NCBI GenBank assembly: GCA_052389915.1
Contig: JBQTHL010000005.1
Coordinates: 62,001-126,000, forward strand
DNA from: Panacagrimonas sp052389915
GTDB taxonomy: Bacteria; Pseudomonadota; Gammaproteobacteria; Nevskiales; Nevskiaceae
Direction of reading: 5' to 3'
Length of the DNA: 64,000 nt
Part shown: positions 51,925-59,559 of the stretch, piece after piece
How the letters are laid out: every line of letters starts with the position of its first letter
Numbering within the stretch: the first letter of the stretch is position 1
Notes under the pieces: generated by a model
What the model saw: only the letters and a program-made list of their open reading frames with translations
What the model was told of the DNA's origin: nothing
Database searches by the model: none
Program-made: the position numbers and the translations under genes

Positions 51925-53022
51925 TCAGGCGACGATCCACTGCGGCCATCCGGCCTTCGCGTTCGCTTCCATGGCGAGCTTCTGTTCAGCCGGTGTGGCG
52001 TAGCGCTCATCCCAGTCTTTGAGTCGCGGCTTGGCGATGTAGCGGAACCAGAGCGGCGGAATCAGGCCCACCAGAAAGCACAGGAACAGCGAGGGCATCT
52101 GCGGCGCGCGCGGCTCGGGCTTCAGATCGTAGAAGCGGGTGTAGCCGTCGAGGTGATGGTTGATGTGATTGGTGATCTCCACGCCGAGCGCACGCGCGAT
52201 GGGCCCCAGGTGATTCCAGGCGTGATGCTTCAGGATGGGCGCGCCATCGAGCCGCACCAGCCCGTAGTGCTGGAAGTAGTTGAAGCCTTCGAGCAGCAGC
52301 TTGGTGAAGACCAGTGTGATCAGCGCGATCAGCATCGCGCCGGTGCCGCCGAACACGTAACAGCTCAGCGGCACCGAGGCCAGGTACAGCAGCAGCGTGT
52401 AGGTACGGTTGCTCGGGTGCCAGGCGCTGCGTCCCTGCTTGCGCAGGCGCTCGGCCTCGCTGTGCGCGGAATCCGCATACGCACCCCAGGTCGCGCGGAA
52501 CATGAAGCGGTACATCGTCTCGCCACGCAGCGGTGTATCCGAATCCCGATGCGTGTCCAAGTGCAGATGGTGCGTACGCACGTGGGCGATGTCGCGATTC
52601 GGATCGCCGTAGAAGGTGCCGAGAATCTGCGCCGCCCAGCGCGGGAACCAGTGACGCCGGTGCATCAGTTCATGGTTCACCGGCAGGGTCGGCACGGCGC
52701 TGAGCCAGGTCAGCGACAGCACACTGCCGATGATCTGTGAAACCGCATCGGGACCGGTCAGCGGATTGGTTCCGATGGCCACCGAGCGGATGAACGCCGC
52801 ATACAGCGCGAGCATCAACAGCAGATGCAGGTACAAAGGGATGTCGGCAAGCAGGCCGGAGCGAATCCGCCGCGGCGCGATATCCCTGGGCAACAGCACG
52901 TCCAGCAGCATCAGCACCGGGAAGTTCGCGATGCCCAGCCATACCCAGGGTCCGCCGAGCAGGAAACCGAGGACACCGACGAACGTGGTCAGCGGGACAA
53001 TGTAGTAACGCAAGGTATCCAT
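51925..53022 (-). CDS. membrane di-iron monooxygenase (XylM/CymA/AlkB-like)
   Basis: A 365-residue integral membrane hydroxylase with about six hydrophobic helices. The histidine boxes are H117-E-L-M-H121, H147-V-R-T-H-H152 and NHINHH near residue 263. It belongs to the fatty-acid-desaturase-like AlkB/XylM group, which hydroxylates methyl or alkyl groups using rubredoxin or a reductase. HTHRDSDTPLRGE and YFQHYGLVR are typical of alkane and xylene enzymes. It starts the 25-gene leftward block and faces the SphA-like operon; the shared regulatory element lies 112 bp upstream. Confidence 0.85.
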   Translation of the reverse strand: MDTLRYYIVPLTTFVGVLGFLLGGPWVWLGIANFPVLMLLDVLLPRDIAPRRIRSGLLADIPLYLHLLLMLALYAAFIRSVAIGTNPLTGPDAVSQIIGSVLSLTWLSAVPTLPVNHELMHRRHWFPRWAAQILGTFYGDPNRDIAHVRTHHLHLDTHRDSDTPLRGETMYRFMFRATWGAYADSAHSEAERLRKQGRSAWHPSNRTYTLLLYLASVPLSCYVFGGTGAMLIALITLVFTKLLLEGFNYFQHYGLVRLDGAPILKHHAWNHLGPIARALGVEITNHINHHLDGYTRFYDLKPEPRAPQMPSLFLCFLVGLIPPLWFRYIAKPRLKDWDERYATPAEQKLAMEANAKAGWPQWIVA

Positions 53023-53133
53023 GCTTTAGTTTCTCCTCGGCTGGCTTTGATGACTCCGCCGATCGGTCCGGATGTCCGCCGACACGTAACGGCAACAACA
53101 AATGCCATTGTGCGAGCGGAGCATAGACAAGCC

Positions 53134-53162
53134 CATTCAGGGTAGTGATAGACGATATTCGC
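53134..53162. promoter_or_regulatory. shared regulatory element, site A
   Basis: This 29-bp stretch contains GTGATAGACGATATTCGC (53145-53162) and is nearly the same as 61107-61135 (25 of 29 positions). A second block, GGTG-N-AC-N-AC at 53188 with ATGCC following, is also conserved at the same spacing of 26 nt. It lies midway between the divergent starts at 53022 and 53260, the usual place for an activator or repressor binding site. No regulator gene is in the window. Confidence 0.6.
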
Positions 53163-53259
53163 CGGTCCAAGTTCTCAACCGCGCAACGGTGGACAACGAT
53201 GCCGCCCGCAAAAAAGATCGGAGCGCGACACGCGATCTCTCCCGATCACGAACCGGAGG

Positions 53260-53307
53260 ATGAGCATGCACATGGACCTGCGTGAGCTGATAAGGGAGAG
53301 CATGTGA
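53260..53307 (+). other. short ORF made of a duplicated Rieske alpha start (ghost gene start or leader peptide)
   Basis: GGAGG precedes an ATG at 53260 that opens a 15-codon frame, MSMHMDLRELIRESM, ending in a TGA at 53305. The part encoding MDLRELI is nearly the same DNA as the start of the alpha gene at 54311 (21 bp, 53271-53291 and 54310-54330). The next gene's GTG (53304) overlaps its last codon. It may be a relic left when the channel gene was inserted, or a functional leader coupled to it. Confidence 0.55.
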
Positions 53308-54263
53308 GAATTGCCGATCGTCGGTCGTGGACAGAACGTGGCGAACAGCGGTCCCCTGTCCCATCGCTTGCGCGTTGCGTGCTGGGACTCTCGATGCTGA
53401 TTGCCGCATCGCAGTCGATCGCCTCGGAAAACGGCACTGGAAATTACGGCGTGGGCGTGCAGACGGTCGCCGCCGGTCTGTTGCCGCCGCCGGGCATGAC
53501 GATGTTCAACGGCTATGTCGTCTACTACACCGCTGACAGTTTCCGCGACGACAAGGGCAACTCGCTGATCCCCGGCTTCCAGGCGGATCTGCACGTTCAG
53601 GCGCTGCGCGCCGTGCATACCTGGGGCACGTTCAAGGGCGTCACGCTGAGCAGCAGCCTGATCTTCGAATCCATCCAGATCGAACTTGAAGCCGCTGGCC
53701 AGGAAGACAGCGACTTCGGCCCGACGCTGATCGATGTGGAACCGCTGCATATCGGCATCAAGCTTGGCGACTGGTATTTGCAGACCGGAACCTACTTCTG
53801 GATTCCGCTCGGCTCCTACGATCGCACGGCGCTGGCCAACAACTCCTTCGGCTACGCCACCGTTTCGCAGTCGTTCGCCGGAAGCTGGTTGCCGACGCCG
53901 CAATGGGAGCTGTCGCTGGACGCCAACATCTCGTTCAACTTCGAGAACAAGGACACCCACTATCAATCGGGCGATCTGTACGGTCTGACCTACAGCCTGG
54001 GCTACCGGCCATTCGTGTCGAATCCGAAATGGCAGTTGGGCGTGAATGGCTTCTACGTGAAGCAGTTCAACGACGACGAGATCGACGGCGTCAAGGTTCC
54101 CACCGGCTTCCGGCTTCAGAAATTCGCCGTCGGTCCGCAGGTGGTCTATTGGTTCTCGCAGGCAGTGGCCGTCGTCTTCAAGTGGCAGAACGAGAGCTCG
54201 GTCCGCAATGCGCCGGACGGAGATTCATTCTGGTTGCAAGCAGCCTTCCCGCTGCCGCTGTGA
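53304..54263 (+). CDS. outer-membrane channel of the SphA/MetA-pathway family (second copy)
   Basis: A 319-residue protein from a GTG at 53304 (GGGAG at 53294-53298). The N-terminal leader contains VLGLSMLIAASQSIASE with a probable signal-peptidase site. The mature barrel-like part carries YGVGVQTVAAGLLPPPGMTMFNGYVVYYTADSFRD and ends ESSVRNAPDGDSFWLQAAFPLPL, matching the copy at 48224. It likely carries hydrophobic aromatics across the outer membrane for the oxygenase encoded by the next two genes. Confidence 0.8.
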   Translation: MRIADRRSWTERGEQRSPVPSLARCVLGLSMLIAASQSIASENGTGNYGVGVQTVAAGLLPPPGMTMFNGYVVYYTADSFRDDKGNSLIPGFQADLHVQALRAVHTWGTFKGVTLSSSLIFESIQIELEAAGQEDSDFGPTLIDVEPLHIGIKLGDWYLQTGTYFWIPLGSYDRTALANNSFGYATVSQSFAGSWLPTPQWELSLDANISFNFENKDTHYQSGDLYGLTYSLGYRPFVSNPKWQLGVNGFYVKQFNDDEIDGVKVPTGFRLQKFAVGPQVVYWFSQAVAVVFKWQNESSVRNAPDGDSFWLQAAFPLPL

Positions 54264-54310
54264 GAAGTAGGACGTGACAACCAAAAAGCTGGAACACGAG
54301 GAGCGAGAGC

Positions 54311-55606
54311 ATGGACCTGCGTGAGCTGATCAACGTAAAAGAAGGCTGGATCGACCGGCGCATCTTCTGGGACCCATCGATTTATGAGCTGGAACTGGAA
54401 CGGCTGTTCGCGCGCTCCTGGCTGTTCGTGGCGCACGAGAGCCAGCTTCCAAAGCGCGGCGACTTCGTCACGACCTACATGGGCCAGGACAACGTCGTCG
54501 TCGCACGTCATAGCGACGGCGGCATCCGCGTGTTCGTGAACTCCTGCGTGCATCGTGGCAACCGCATCTGCTTCGCCGACCGCGGCCAGACGCGCAGCTT
54601 CGTCTGCAACTACCACGGCTGGGCCTATGGCACCGACGGCAAGCTGCTCGGTATGCACGAGGACAAGCACTACGAGGGCTGGATCGACAAGTCGAAGTGG
54701 GGTCTGCGCAACGCGCGCGTCTCCACGTACAAGGGTCTGGTCTTCGCCTGCTTCGACAGCGACGCGCCCTCGCTGGACGACTTCCTGGGCGATTACCGCT
54801 GGTATCTCGACATCGTGCTCGACCAGTGCGACGAGGGCACCGAGTTCATCGGCGGCTGCGTCAAGAACATGTACGACACGAACTGGAAGTTCGGCGCGGA
54901 GAACTTCGCCGGCGATTCGCTGCACGTGGGCTGGACGCACAACTCCGGCACGCAGTCGATCACCTACGGCAAGCAGGTCAGCGAGCTGATGCCGGTGGAC
55001 CCGCAGTCCTTTCACGCGAATGCCAACGGCCACTGCTGGGAAGGTGGACTCGACGGCATCGGCACCCTTGCCCTGCTCTCGGCGGACCGGCCCTGCATCA
55101 CCGAGTACTACCAGGCGCGGCGCGACAAGATGGCCAAGCGTCTGGGCGAGCTGCGCGCGAAGCGCATCTTCGGCTCCGTGATCTCGGCGACGGTGTTTCC
55201 GAATTTCTCCTTCCTGCCCGGCATCGCGACCATGCGCGCCTGGCTGCCCAAGGGGCCTACGCGCATCGAGCTACGCGCCTGGACCCTGATCAACGCCGAC
55301 ATGCCGGACGACGTGCGTGAAGCCGTGCGCGACGCCAACATGCTGAGTTTTTCGCCCTCTGGCCTGTTCGAGATGGATGACGGCGAGAACTGGGAAAACG
55401 CCACGCGCTCCAACGAGGGCGTGGTGACGCGGCAGGGTCGTCTTCACTACGGCCTACGCAATGGCACCTCCACGCGCGACGACCCCGATCTTCCCGGCAA
55501 CATCAGCCGGCCGATGTACAGCGATGTCAACCAGCTCGCGTTCTACCAGCGCTGGCTGGACTTCATGACCGCGCCTTCCTGGGCCGACATCCCGAAAGTC
55601 CGCTGA
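54311..55606 (+). CDS. Rieske oxygenase alpha subunit 7 (PAH/biphenyl-type)
   Basis: A 431-residue catalytic subunit. Rieske ligands C79-x-H81 and C99-x2-H102; iron ligands H205 and H210 with Asp202 in FAGDSLHVGWTH. LFVAHESQLPKRGDFVTTYMGQDNVVVARH and RVSTYKGLVFACFDSDAPSLDDFLGDYRWYLD place it in the large PAH/biphenyl class. GAGGAG is 7 nt before the ATG. It is followed after 11 nt by its beta subunit. Its first 20 bases are duplicated near 53271. Confidence 0.9.
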   Translation: MDLRELINVKEGWIDRRIFWDPSIYELELERLFARSWLFVAHESQLPKRGDFVTTYMGQDNVVVARHSDGGIRVFVNSCVHRGNRICFADRGQTRSFVCNYHGWAYGTDGKLLGMHEDKHYEGWIDKSKWGLRNARVSTYKGLVFACFDSDAPSLDDFLGDYRWYLDIVLDQCDEGTEFIGGCVKNMYDTNWKFGAENFAGDSLHVGWTHNSGTQSITYGKQVSELMPVDPQSFHANANGHCWEGGLDGIGTLALLSADRPCITEYYQARRDKMAKRLGELRAKRIFGSVISATVFPNFSFLPGIATMRAWLPKGPTRIELRAWTLINADMPDDVREAVRDANMLSFSPSGLFEMDDGENWENATRSNEGVVTRQGRLHYGLRNGTSTRDDPDLPGNISRPMYSDVNQLAFYQRWLDFMTAPSWADIPKVR

Positions 55607-55617
55607 GGAGCGCCGCC

Positions 55618-56136
55618 ATGAATCCGACCCATCTGGAACAGATGACCCTGTGGTTTGAGGTCAACCAGTTCTATACCCGTGAAGCGCGTCTGCTCGACGC
55701 CGAGAATTACGACGCCTGGCTGGCGATGATGACCGAGGACATCGCGTACTGGATGCCGGCACGCGAAACGCTGTTCCGAAGGGACGAGACGGCGCTCGAT
55801 CCGCAGCGCATGAACTTCTACAAGGAGACGCTCACCTCCTTGCGCGTGCGCACCTATCGTCTCAAGACCGGCACCGCCTGGTCGGAGAACCCGCGCACGC
55901 GCTACCGGCACCTGATCACCAACGTCGAGGTCGAAGCCGGCGACGCGCCCGGCGAATACCACGTCGGCTCGAATTTCCTGATCTACCGCAACCGGCTAGA
56001 GCGCGACGAGGGCTGGATGGTCGGCGCGCGCGAAGACGTGCTGCGTCGCGTCGAGGGCGCGCTGCGCCTGGCCTCGCGAAAAATCCTGCTCGACCAGAAC
56101 AGCCTGCTCAGCAAGAACCTCAACGTTTACGCCTGA
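55618..56136 (+). CDS. Rieske oxygenase beta subunit 7
   Basis: A 172-residue NTF2-fold subunit: LWFEVNQFYTREARLLDAENYDAWLAMMTEDIAYWMPARETLFRRDE, AWSENPRTRYRHLITNVEVEAGDAPGEYHVGSNFLIYRNRL and the end RKILLDQNSLLSKNLNVYA. These match biphenyl/naphthalene-type small subunits. It completes the seventh oxygenase pair. Confidence 0.9.
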   Translation: MNPTHLEQMTLWFEVNQFYTREARLLDAENYDAWLAMMTEDIAYWMPARETLFRRDETALDPQRMNFYKETLTSLRVRTYRLKTGTAWSENPRTRYRHLITNVEVEAGDAPGEYHVGSNFLIYRNRLERDEGWMVGAREDVLRRVEGALRLASRKILLDQNSLLSKNLNVYA

Positions 56137-56233
56137 ATGGCATCCCGAAGCGCCGCCGCCGGACATGGCAGCTTGAGGCATTCGAGCCGCCGTTCACTGC
56201 AACGACCCACCATCAATCAGAAGGAGTCTTGCT

Positions 56234-56512
56234 ATGCCCGTCCTTATCACCGTGAAGGTCAAGGGCGATCACACAAGCCTGTTCGCCGCGTACGACCGCA
56301 TCGCCGATTACGAGGAAGCGAACGTGCCGGAATTAGGCTGCCATGTCTGCGCGAGGACCGAGGACGGCATGCTGGTTTCCGGCACCTGGGAATCCCGCGA
56401 GGCCTTCGAGCAACTGATGGCGAGCGCACTCTTCCAGAAGATTCTTGCCGAAGCGAACCTGCCCGCCGCTCCGCGGATTGAAATTCACGAGATTTATCGG
56501 TCGCGACATTGA
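56234..56512 (+). CDS. small conserved-looking protein with a dimeric alpha/beta-barrel-like pattern
   Basis: A 92-residue protein with AAGGAG 9 nt upstream. The pattern LITVKVKGD, helix FAAYDRIADYEE, CHVCARTEDGMLVSGTWESREAFEQLMAS and final IEIHEIYR is reminiscent of ferredoxin-like (ABM-type) dimeric barrels. It lies 97 nt after beta subunit 7 in the same direction and could be an accessory of that oxygenase pathway. The function is unknown. Two Cys residues (CHVC) sit together, but the protein is not a ferredoxin. Confidence 0.65.
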   Translation: MPVLITVKVKGDHTSLFAAYDRIADYEEANVPELGCHVCARTEDGMLVSGTWESREAFEQLMASALFQKILAEANLPAAPRIEIHEIYRSRH

Positions 56513-56568
56513 GCGGGATCCGGCCAAGCGGGGCTTCGATCAGCCATTGAATGCCGCTCTTTGACGCC

Positions 56569-56593
56569 AGACGTCTAGATAACCCAAGCTTGG
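56569..56593. promoter_or_regulatory. palindromes upstream of vapB, candidate autoregulatory operator
   Basis: Two perfect palindromes, AGACGTCT (56569-56576) and CCAAGCTTGG (56584-56593), lie 26-50 nt before the vapB start. Ribbon-helix-helix antitoxins usually repress their own operon by binding inverted repeats in this position. Confidence 0.4.
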
Positions 56594-56618
56594 CGCATCA
56601 ATACAGCAAGGCATATTT

Positions 56619-56894
56619 ATGCGCACCACCTTGGACCTTCCGGATGACATTCTTCGCCGGGCGAAGATCGCTGCTGTGGAGCGCGGCTCCAGCCTGCGCC
56701 AACTCGTCACTGACGCTTTGCGCCACGAGATAGAGGGAGCCGCACCCAGCGTTCGCCGCCGAATGACGCGCCCGCCGATCAAACTCTCCACCGACGCTCC
56801 CTTGCGCAAGCTCAGTCCTGATGCGGTCAAGCGTCTGGACAACCAGTCGGTCGCAGAAGCCGACGCAGCAAGGGCGAATGCTGTACATCGCTGA
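56619..56894 (+). CDS. vapB: type II antitoxin, VapB-like ribbon-helix-helix protein
   Basis: A 91-residue protein. MRTTLDLPDDILRRAKIAAVERGSSLRQLVTDALRHEIEG is a ribbon-helix-helix DNA-binding and dimerisation domain; the rest is a polar, flexible toxin-binding tail ending in EADAARANAVHR. It neutralises the overlapping toxin and is likely to repress its own promoter. AAGG is 9 nt upstream of the ATG. The gene overlaps the toxin gene by 17 nt. Confidence 0.85.
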   Translation: MRTTLDLPDDILRRAKIAAVERGSSLRQLVTDALRHEIEGAAPSVRRRMTRPPIKLSTDAPLRKLSPDAVKRLDNQSVAEADAARANAVHR

Positions 56895-57315
56895 CGCCAA
56901 TATTCTGCTGCCGGTACTGACGGAGGGGCACGCTCACCACGGTCCGGCTATCGAGTGGTGGGAAGGCTGTGATGACGGCACTGTCGGTCTCTGCCTTCCC
57001 GTGCGCATGGCATTGCTCAGGCTGCTGACTAATGTTCGCGTCATGGGGTCTGGAACATTGCGTCCAGAGCAGGCCTGGGATGCCGTGGGCAAGCTACTCG
57101 ACGACCCGCGAATTTCCCTGATCGATCAGGTGCCGCAGACGCACGCAAAGCATTGGCGCGCCAACATAGCGAAACGCGAGCCGACACCAGACCTCTGGAC
57201 AGATGCCTGGCTTGCCGCGCTGGCCCAGTCAACCGACTGCGAAATGGTCACCTTCGACCGCGGATTCCGCTCGTTCGCCAAGCTCAAACTGCGCCTGCTT
57301 TCTCCGGCAGCCTGA
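56878..57315 (+). CDS. vapC: type II toxin, VapC-like PIN-domain ribonuclease
   Basis: A 145-residue PIN-domain protein starting MLYIADANILLPVL, with the first catalytic Asp at residue 6. Further acidic positions lie in TPDLWTDAWLAALAQ and VTFDRGFRSF. VapC toxins are magnesium-dependent ribonucleases, many cutting tRNA or rRNA. It belongs to the shorter PIN group with an HxGP-like segment (AHHGPAIEWWEG). Together with the antitoxin it forms a complete module beside the oxygenase operon. Confidence 0.85.
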   Translation: MLYIADANILLPVLTEGHAHHGPAIEWWEGCDDGTVGLCLPVRMALLRLLTNVRVMGSGTLRPEQAWDAVGKLLDDPRISLIDQVPQTHAKHWRANIAKREPTPDLWTDAWLAALAQSTDCEMVTFDRGFRSFAKLKLRLLSPAA

Positions 57316-57373
57316 CGGACCGCGCGGCAGACAACGGTACCGGCAGCAACGGCAATATCAATGATTCGTTGGA

Positions 57374-57799
57374 TTAGTCAGGCAGGGTTTCGCCGGAGCC
57401 GCCCATCTCGGCCGGGAAGTCTTTCATTTTCGGTAGACCGTCCTTCACGCTCAGTACCTTCTCGGCGTAATTGACGTGCACAGCCGGCTGGAACTTCAGG
57501 GTCGGGATCACGGCCGCGTACACGTCGACCAAGCCCATCGGCGGATGGTCGCTGAAGACATGCCCGCCGCAGGTCTTGCACCACTTGCGGTAACTAACCG
57601 GCGTTTTGTTGTAGGTCCCGATGTTGTCCGCACCTTGAGTGACCTTCAGCGACTCTGGCTTCCACAGGCTGAAAGCGTTGACGGGTCCTGCAGACCAATG
57701 CCGGCAAGACTCGCAGTGGCAATAGCCCATTGCAGCCGGCTCGCCGGTAACTGTGAATTGCACCGCACCGCAGAAACAACGGCCCTTATGTTCGCTCAT
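57374..57799 (-). CDS. GFA family (glutathione-dependent formaldehyde-activating enzyme-like) zinc protein
   Basis: A 141-residue protein with the start at Met57799. The zinc-binding cysteines are in GRCFCGAVQFTV, GYCHCESCRHWSAGPVNAF and KWCKTCGGHVFSDHP, the GFA-fold pattern. Most members have unknown substrates; formaldehyde activation is known for only a few. AAGGG-type and GGAG sequences occur upstream. It is convergent with vapC (58 nt apart). Confidence 0.83.
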   Translation of the reverse strand: MSEHKGRCFCGAVQFTVTGEPAAMGYCHCESCRHWSAGPVNAFSLWKPESLKVTQGADNIGTYNKTPVSYRKWCKTCGGHVFSDHPPMGLVDVYAAVIPTLKFQPAVHVNYAEKVLSVKDGLPKMKDFPAEMGGSGETLPD

Positions 57800-58107
57800 G
57801 GTTGCTCTCCTCGATTGATCGGATTCTGTGCCGAGTCCCACCCCCGATTCGGAATCGACGGGTGAGGCGATGCGTCACGCTGGCCCGAGAAACGTAGCCG
57901 CTCTCGCGGATCATACCCATTTGCCAGAGATGCGTACGAGGGAACTGGGAGTTGCAGATCAGCTAGGCCGACCTCGACAAATTCGAGCACGACTCGACGG
58001 TCGTTTTGCAAGCCCGAAGCGGTCAGCGAAGGCGGTCTATTGATCTTCCGAAAACTGACGTTAAGCAAGCGCCCTTCCTGACCGACCGCCAATCGCAATG
58101 TGGGCTG
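57800..58107. other. noncoding gap between the GFA and DUF2971 genes
   Basis: About 308 nt without a supported gene. GATTC-G-GAATC near 57848-57858 is a short perfect palindrome in the GFA upstream region. A reading frame on the minus strand (57796-58098) shows no codon bias or domain. I see no promoter motif worth naming. Confidence 0.35.
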
Positions 58108-58986
58108 TTACCGATAGGATCCTTGTGAGGCCCTGATCGCGATGTCGGGGTACCCGAGGCCTGCTAGATAGAGAAGCACGTTGCCGGGATTCATCCGATT
58201 TTTCGGTCCCAACACGACTTCTTTGATACAGCACTCCGTTCCGCTCCGTACGTACGGCAGATCGACAAACGCGACAAGATGATTGTCCTTTACTAAAAAC
58301 TCCACTGGCTGCGGCGGTTCTGGGCCAACCGAATCTTCGAATTTAATTCCTTGCCCCACCTTGACTACACTTACGAGGTGCAGCGCCCTGATCTCCTGCT
58401 CCGAAACGAAGCTGTGGTGCTTGAAAGCGAGCATCCCTACTGCAAGCCACGCGCAGTCTTCCTCGAAGTCCTGCTGGCGGACGTCTACTCCTCGTTCGTT
58501 CCATGCGAGCCACATTGCACCGATTGCCGTCATCATTTCTTTGATCTGGCACTCTCGATCATAGATAACGTCCCAAAGTCTTACATCCGCCGATTTCATC
58601 AGATCCCTGGCATTGAATCCGATCGCGACACCTCGCCCGTCGTCACCGTACGCGCGCCATTGCGGTAGGTCGTCCCGGACATGCGAGAAACACGACACGA
58701 AGGGATGAGCGCGCGCCTGAAATGGAGAGGGGATCTTGTCGATTTCTTCGATGAATGGGAGTTCGATCCTGGGTGCGTCATCGTTCAGGCCTACCCGCTT
58801 GATCAGTCGAGTTGCTGCCTCCTCGAACGCGCTGTACCCCCACAAGGCCTCTTGCGAGTCGTTAAGCATCGCAATGTCGGACGTCCTGATTTTTCCACTG
58901 TCCAGGATCGCTTTGAAGGTCGAAGTTGAACAGTAGTGATAGATCAGATCCTCAGCGCCCGGCTCCAACAGTCGATTGATCAACAT
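58108..58986 (-). CDS. DUF2971 domain protein
   Basis: A 292-residue protein starting MLINRLLEPGAEDLIYHYCSTSTFKAILDSGKI at 58986, with AAGGA 8 nt upstream. The domain is marked by IRTSDIAMLNDSQEALWGY, FVSCFSHVRDDLPQWRAYGDDGRGVAIGFN, and VVLGPKNRM near the end. DUF2971 proteins are common in accessory regions, sometimes with defence genes, and have no settled biochemical role. The DNA is less GC-rich than the catabolic genes around it, which suggests separate acquisition. Confidence 0.75.
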   Translation of the reverse strand: MLINRLLEPGAEDLIYHYCSTSTFKAILDSGKIRTSDIAMLNDSQEALWGYSAFEEAATRLIKRVGLNDDAPRIELPFIEEIDKIPSPFQARAHPFVSCFSHVRDDLPQWRAYGDDGRGVAIGFNARDLMKSADVRLWDVIYDRECQIKEMMTAIGAMWLAWNERGVDVRQQDFEEDCAWLAVGMLAFKHHSFVSEQEIRALHLVSVVKVGQGIKFEDSVGPEPPQPVEFLVKDNHLVAFVDLPYVRSGTECCIKEVVLGPKNRMNPGNVLLYLAGLGYPDIAIRASQGSYR

Positions 58987-59386
58987 GTCATGTCCTTGTG
59001 AGGAGCCGTGAGATTGCGGCGTGTTGCAAGGTGACTTCGAGGTCGCCTTAAACGCTTCTCTCGCAGGCAAGCACCTCGCCAGCCGATGCCCCAAAAAAAG
59101 AATGGCACCGAAAGCTTGGCACTCCGATGCCGCCAAACAACCGAAAGACCCCCCTTCCGCAATTTGAGCCGATCCGCATGCTTCCGAGAAAGCTCCATCC
59201 GCGATGGGTAGTCTGCCAGATGATCGCCGCGTAACCTTTGCGCCGGACCGGCTAAGAGCAGACGTTCGCGGTCATCCGCTACTGGCACGTTCCAATCGTT
59301 GTCACGATTCCTTTCGTGCGGGCGCTTCGTCCCCGCAAAGCTCCGATTATTCGAAGCGACCTACCTCGGATCGTTTCGAGCGACCG
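58987..59386. other. noncoding gap upstream of the DUF2971 gene
   Basis: About 400 nt without a supported gene. It holds scattered stop codons in all frames and no recognisable RNA gene, repeat or transposon end. It probably contains the DUF2971 promoter at its left side and decayed DNA at its right, bordering gene remnants. Confidence 0.4.
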
Positions 59387-59557
59387 CTAGGAGCCCGCTT
59401 TGGCAGCGCTACTTTCCAGAAGAGCTGTGATTTCGCTGACGGAATAACATAGTTCCGCGAGAACTTCGCGCGAGTACTGTCCCTTGCGCGGTGCGGGTGA
59501 TCGCGCGTGACCCGGCGTCAGCGGTAGCTTGATCGGCACGCCGACTCCAGTCTGGTC
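59387..59557 (-). pseudogene. C-terminal remnant of a CaiB/BaiF-type CoA-transferase
   Basis: The minus-strand frame ending at the stop at 59387 encodes about 56 residues: GVGVPIKLPLTPGHARSPAP, then GQYSREVLAELCYSVSEITALLESSAA. This matches the C-terminal tail of family III CoA-transferases (a proline-rich linker, then ...EVLAELGYS..EI..L). There is no upstream continuation, so only the tail is left. It borders an SDR remnant on the other strand. Confidence 0.55.
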
Positions 59558-59559
59558 CA

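Noticed and set aside
56234..56512. Possible ferredoxin for the Rieske oxygenases, because of CHVC
   Set aside because: Only two cysteines, no CxHxnCxxH or plant-type pattern; the sequence fits a small alpha/beta barrel.
57796..58098. 100-codon minus-strand frame between the GFA and DUF2971 genes
   Set aside because: No domain, poor start context and a composition unlike the coding regions.
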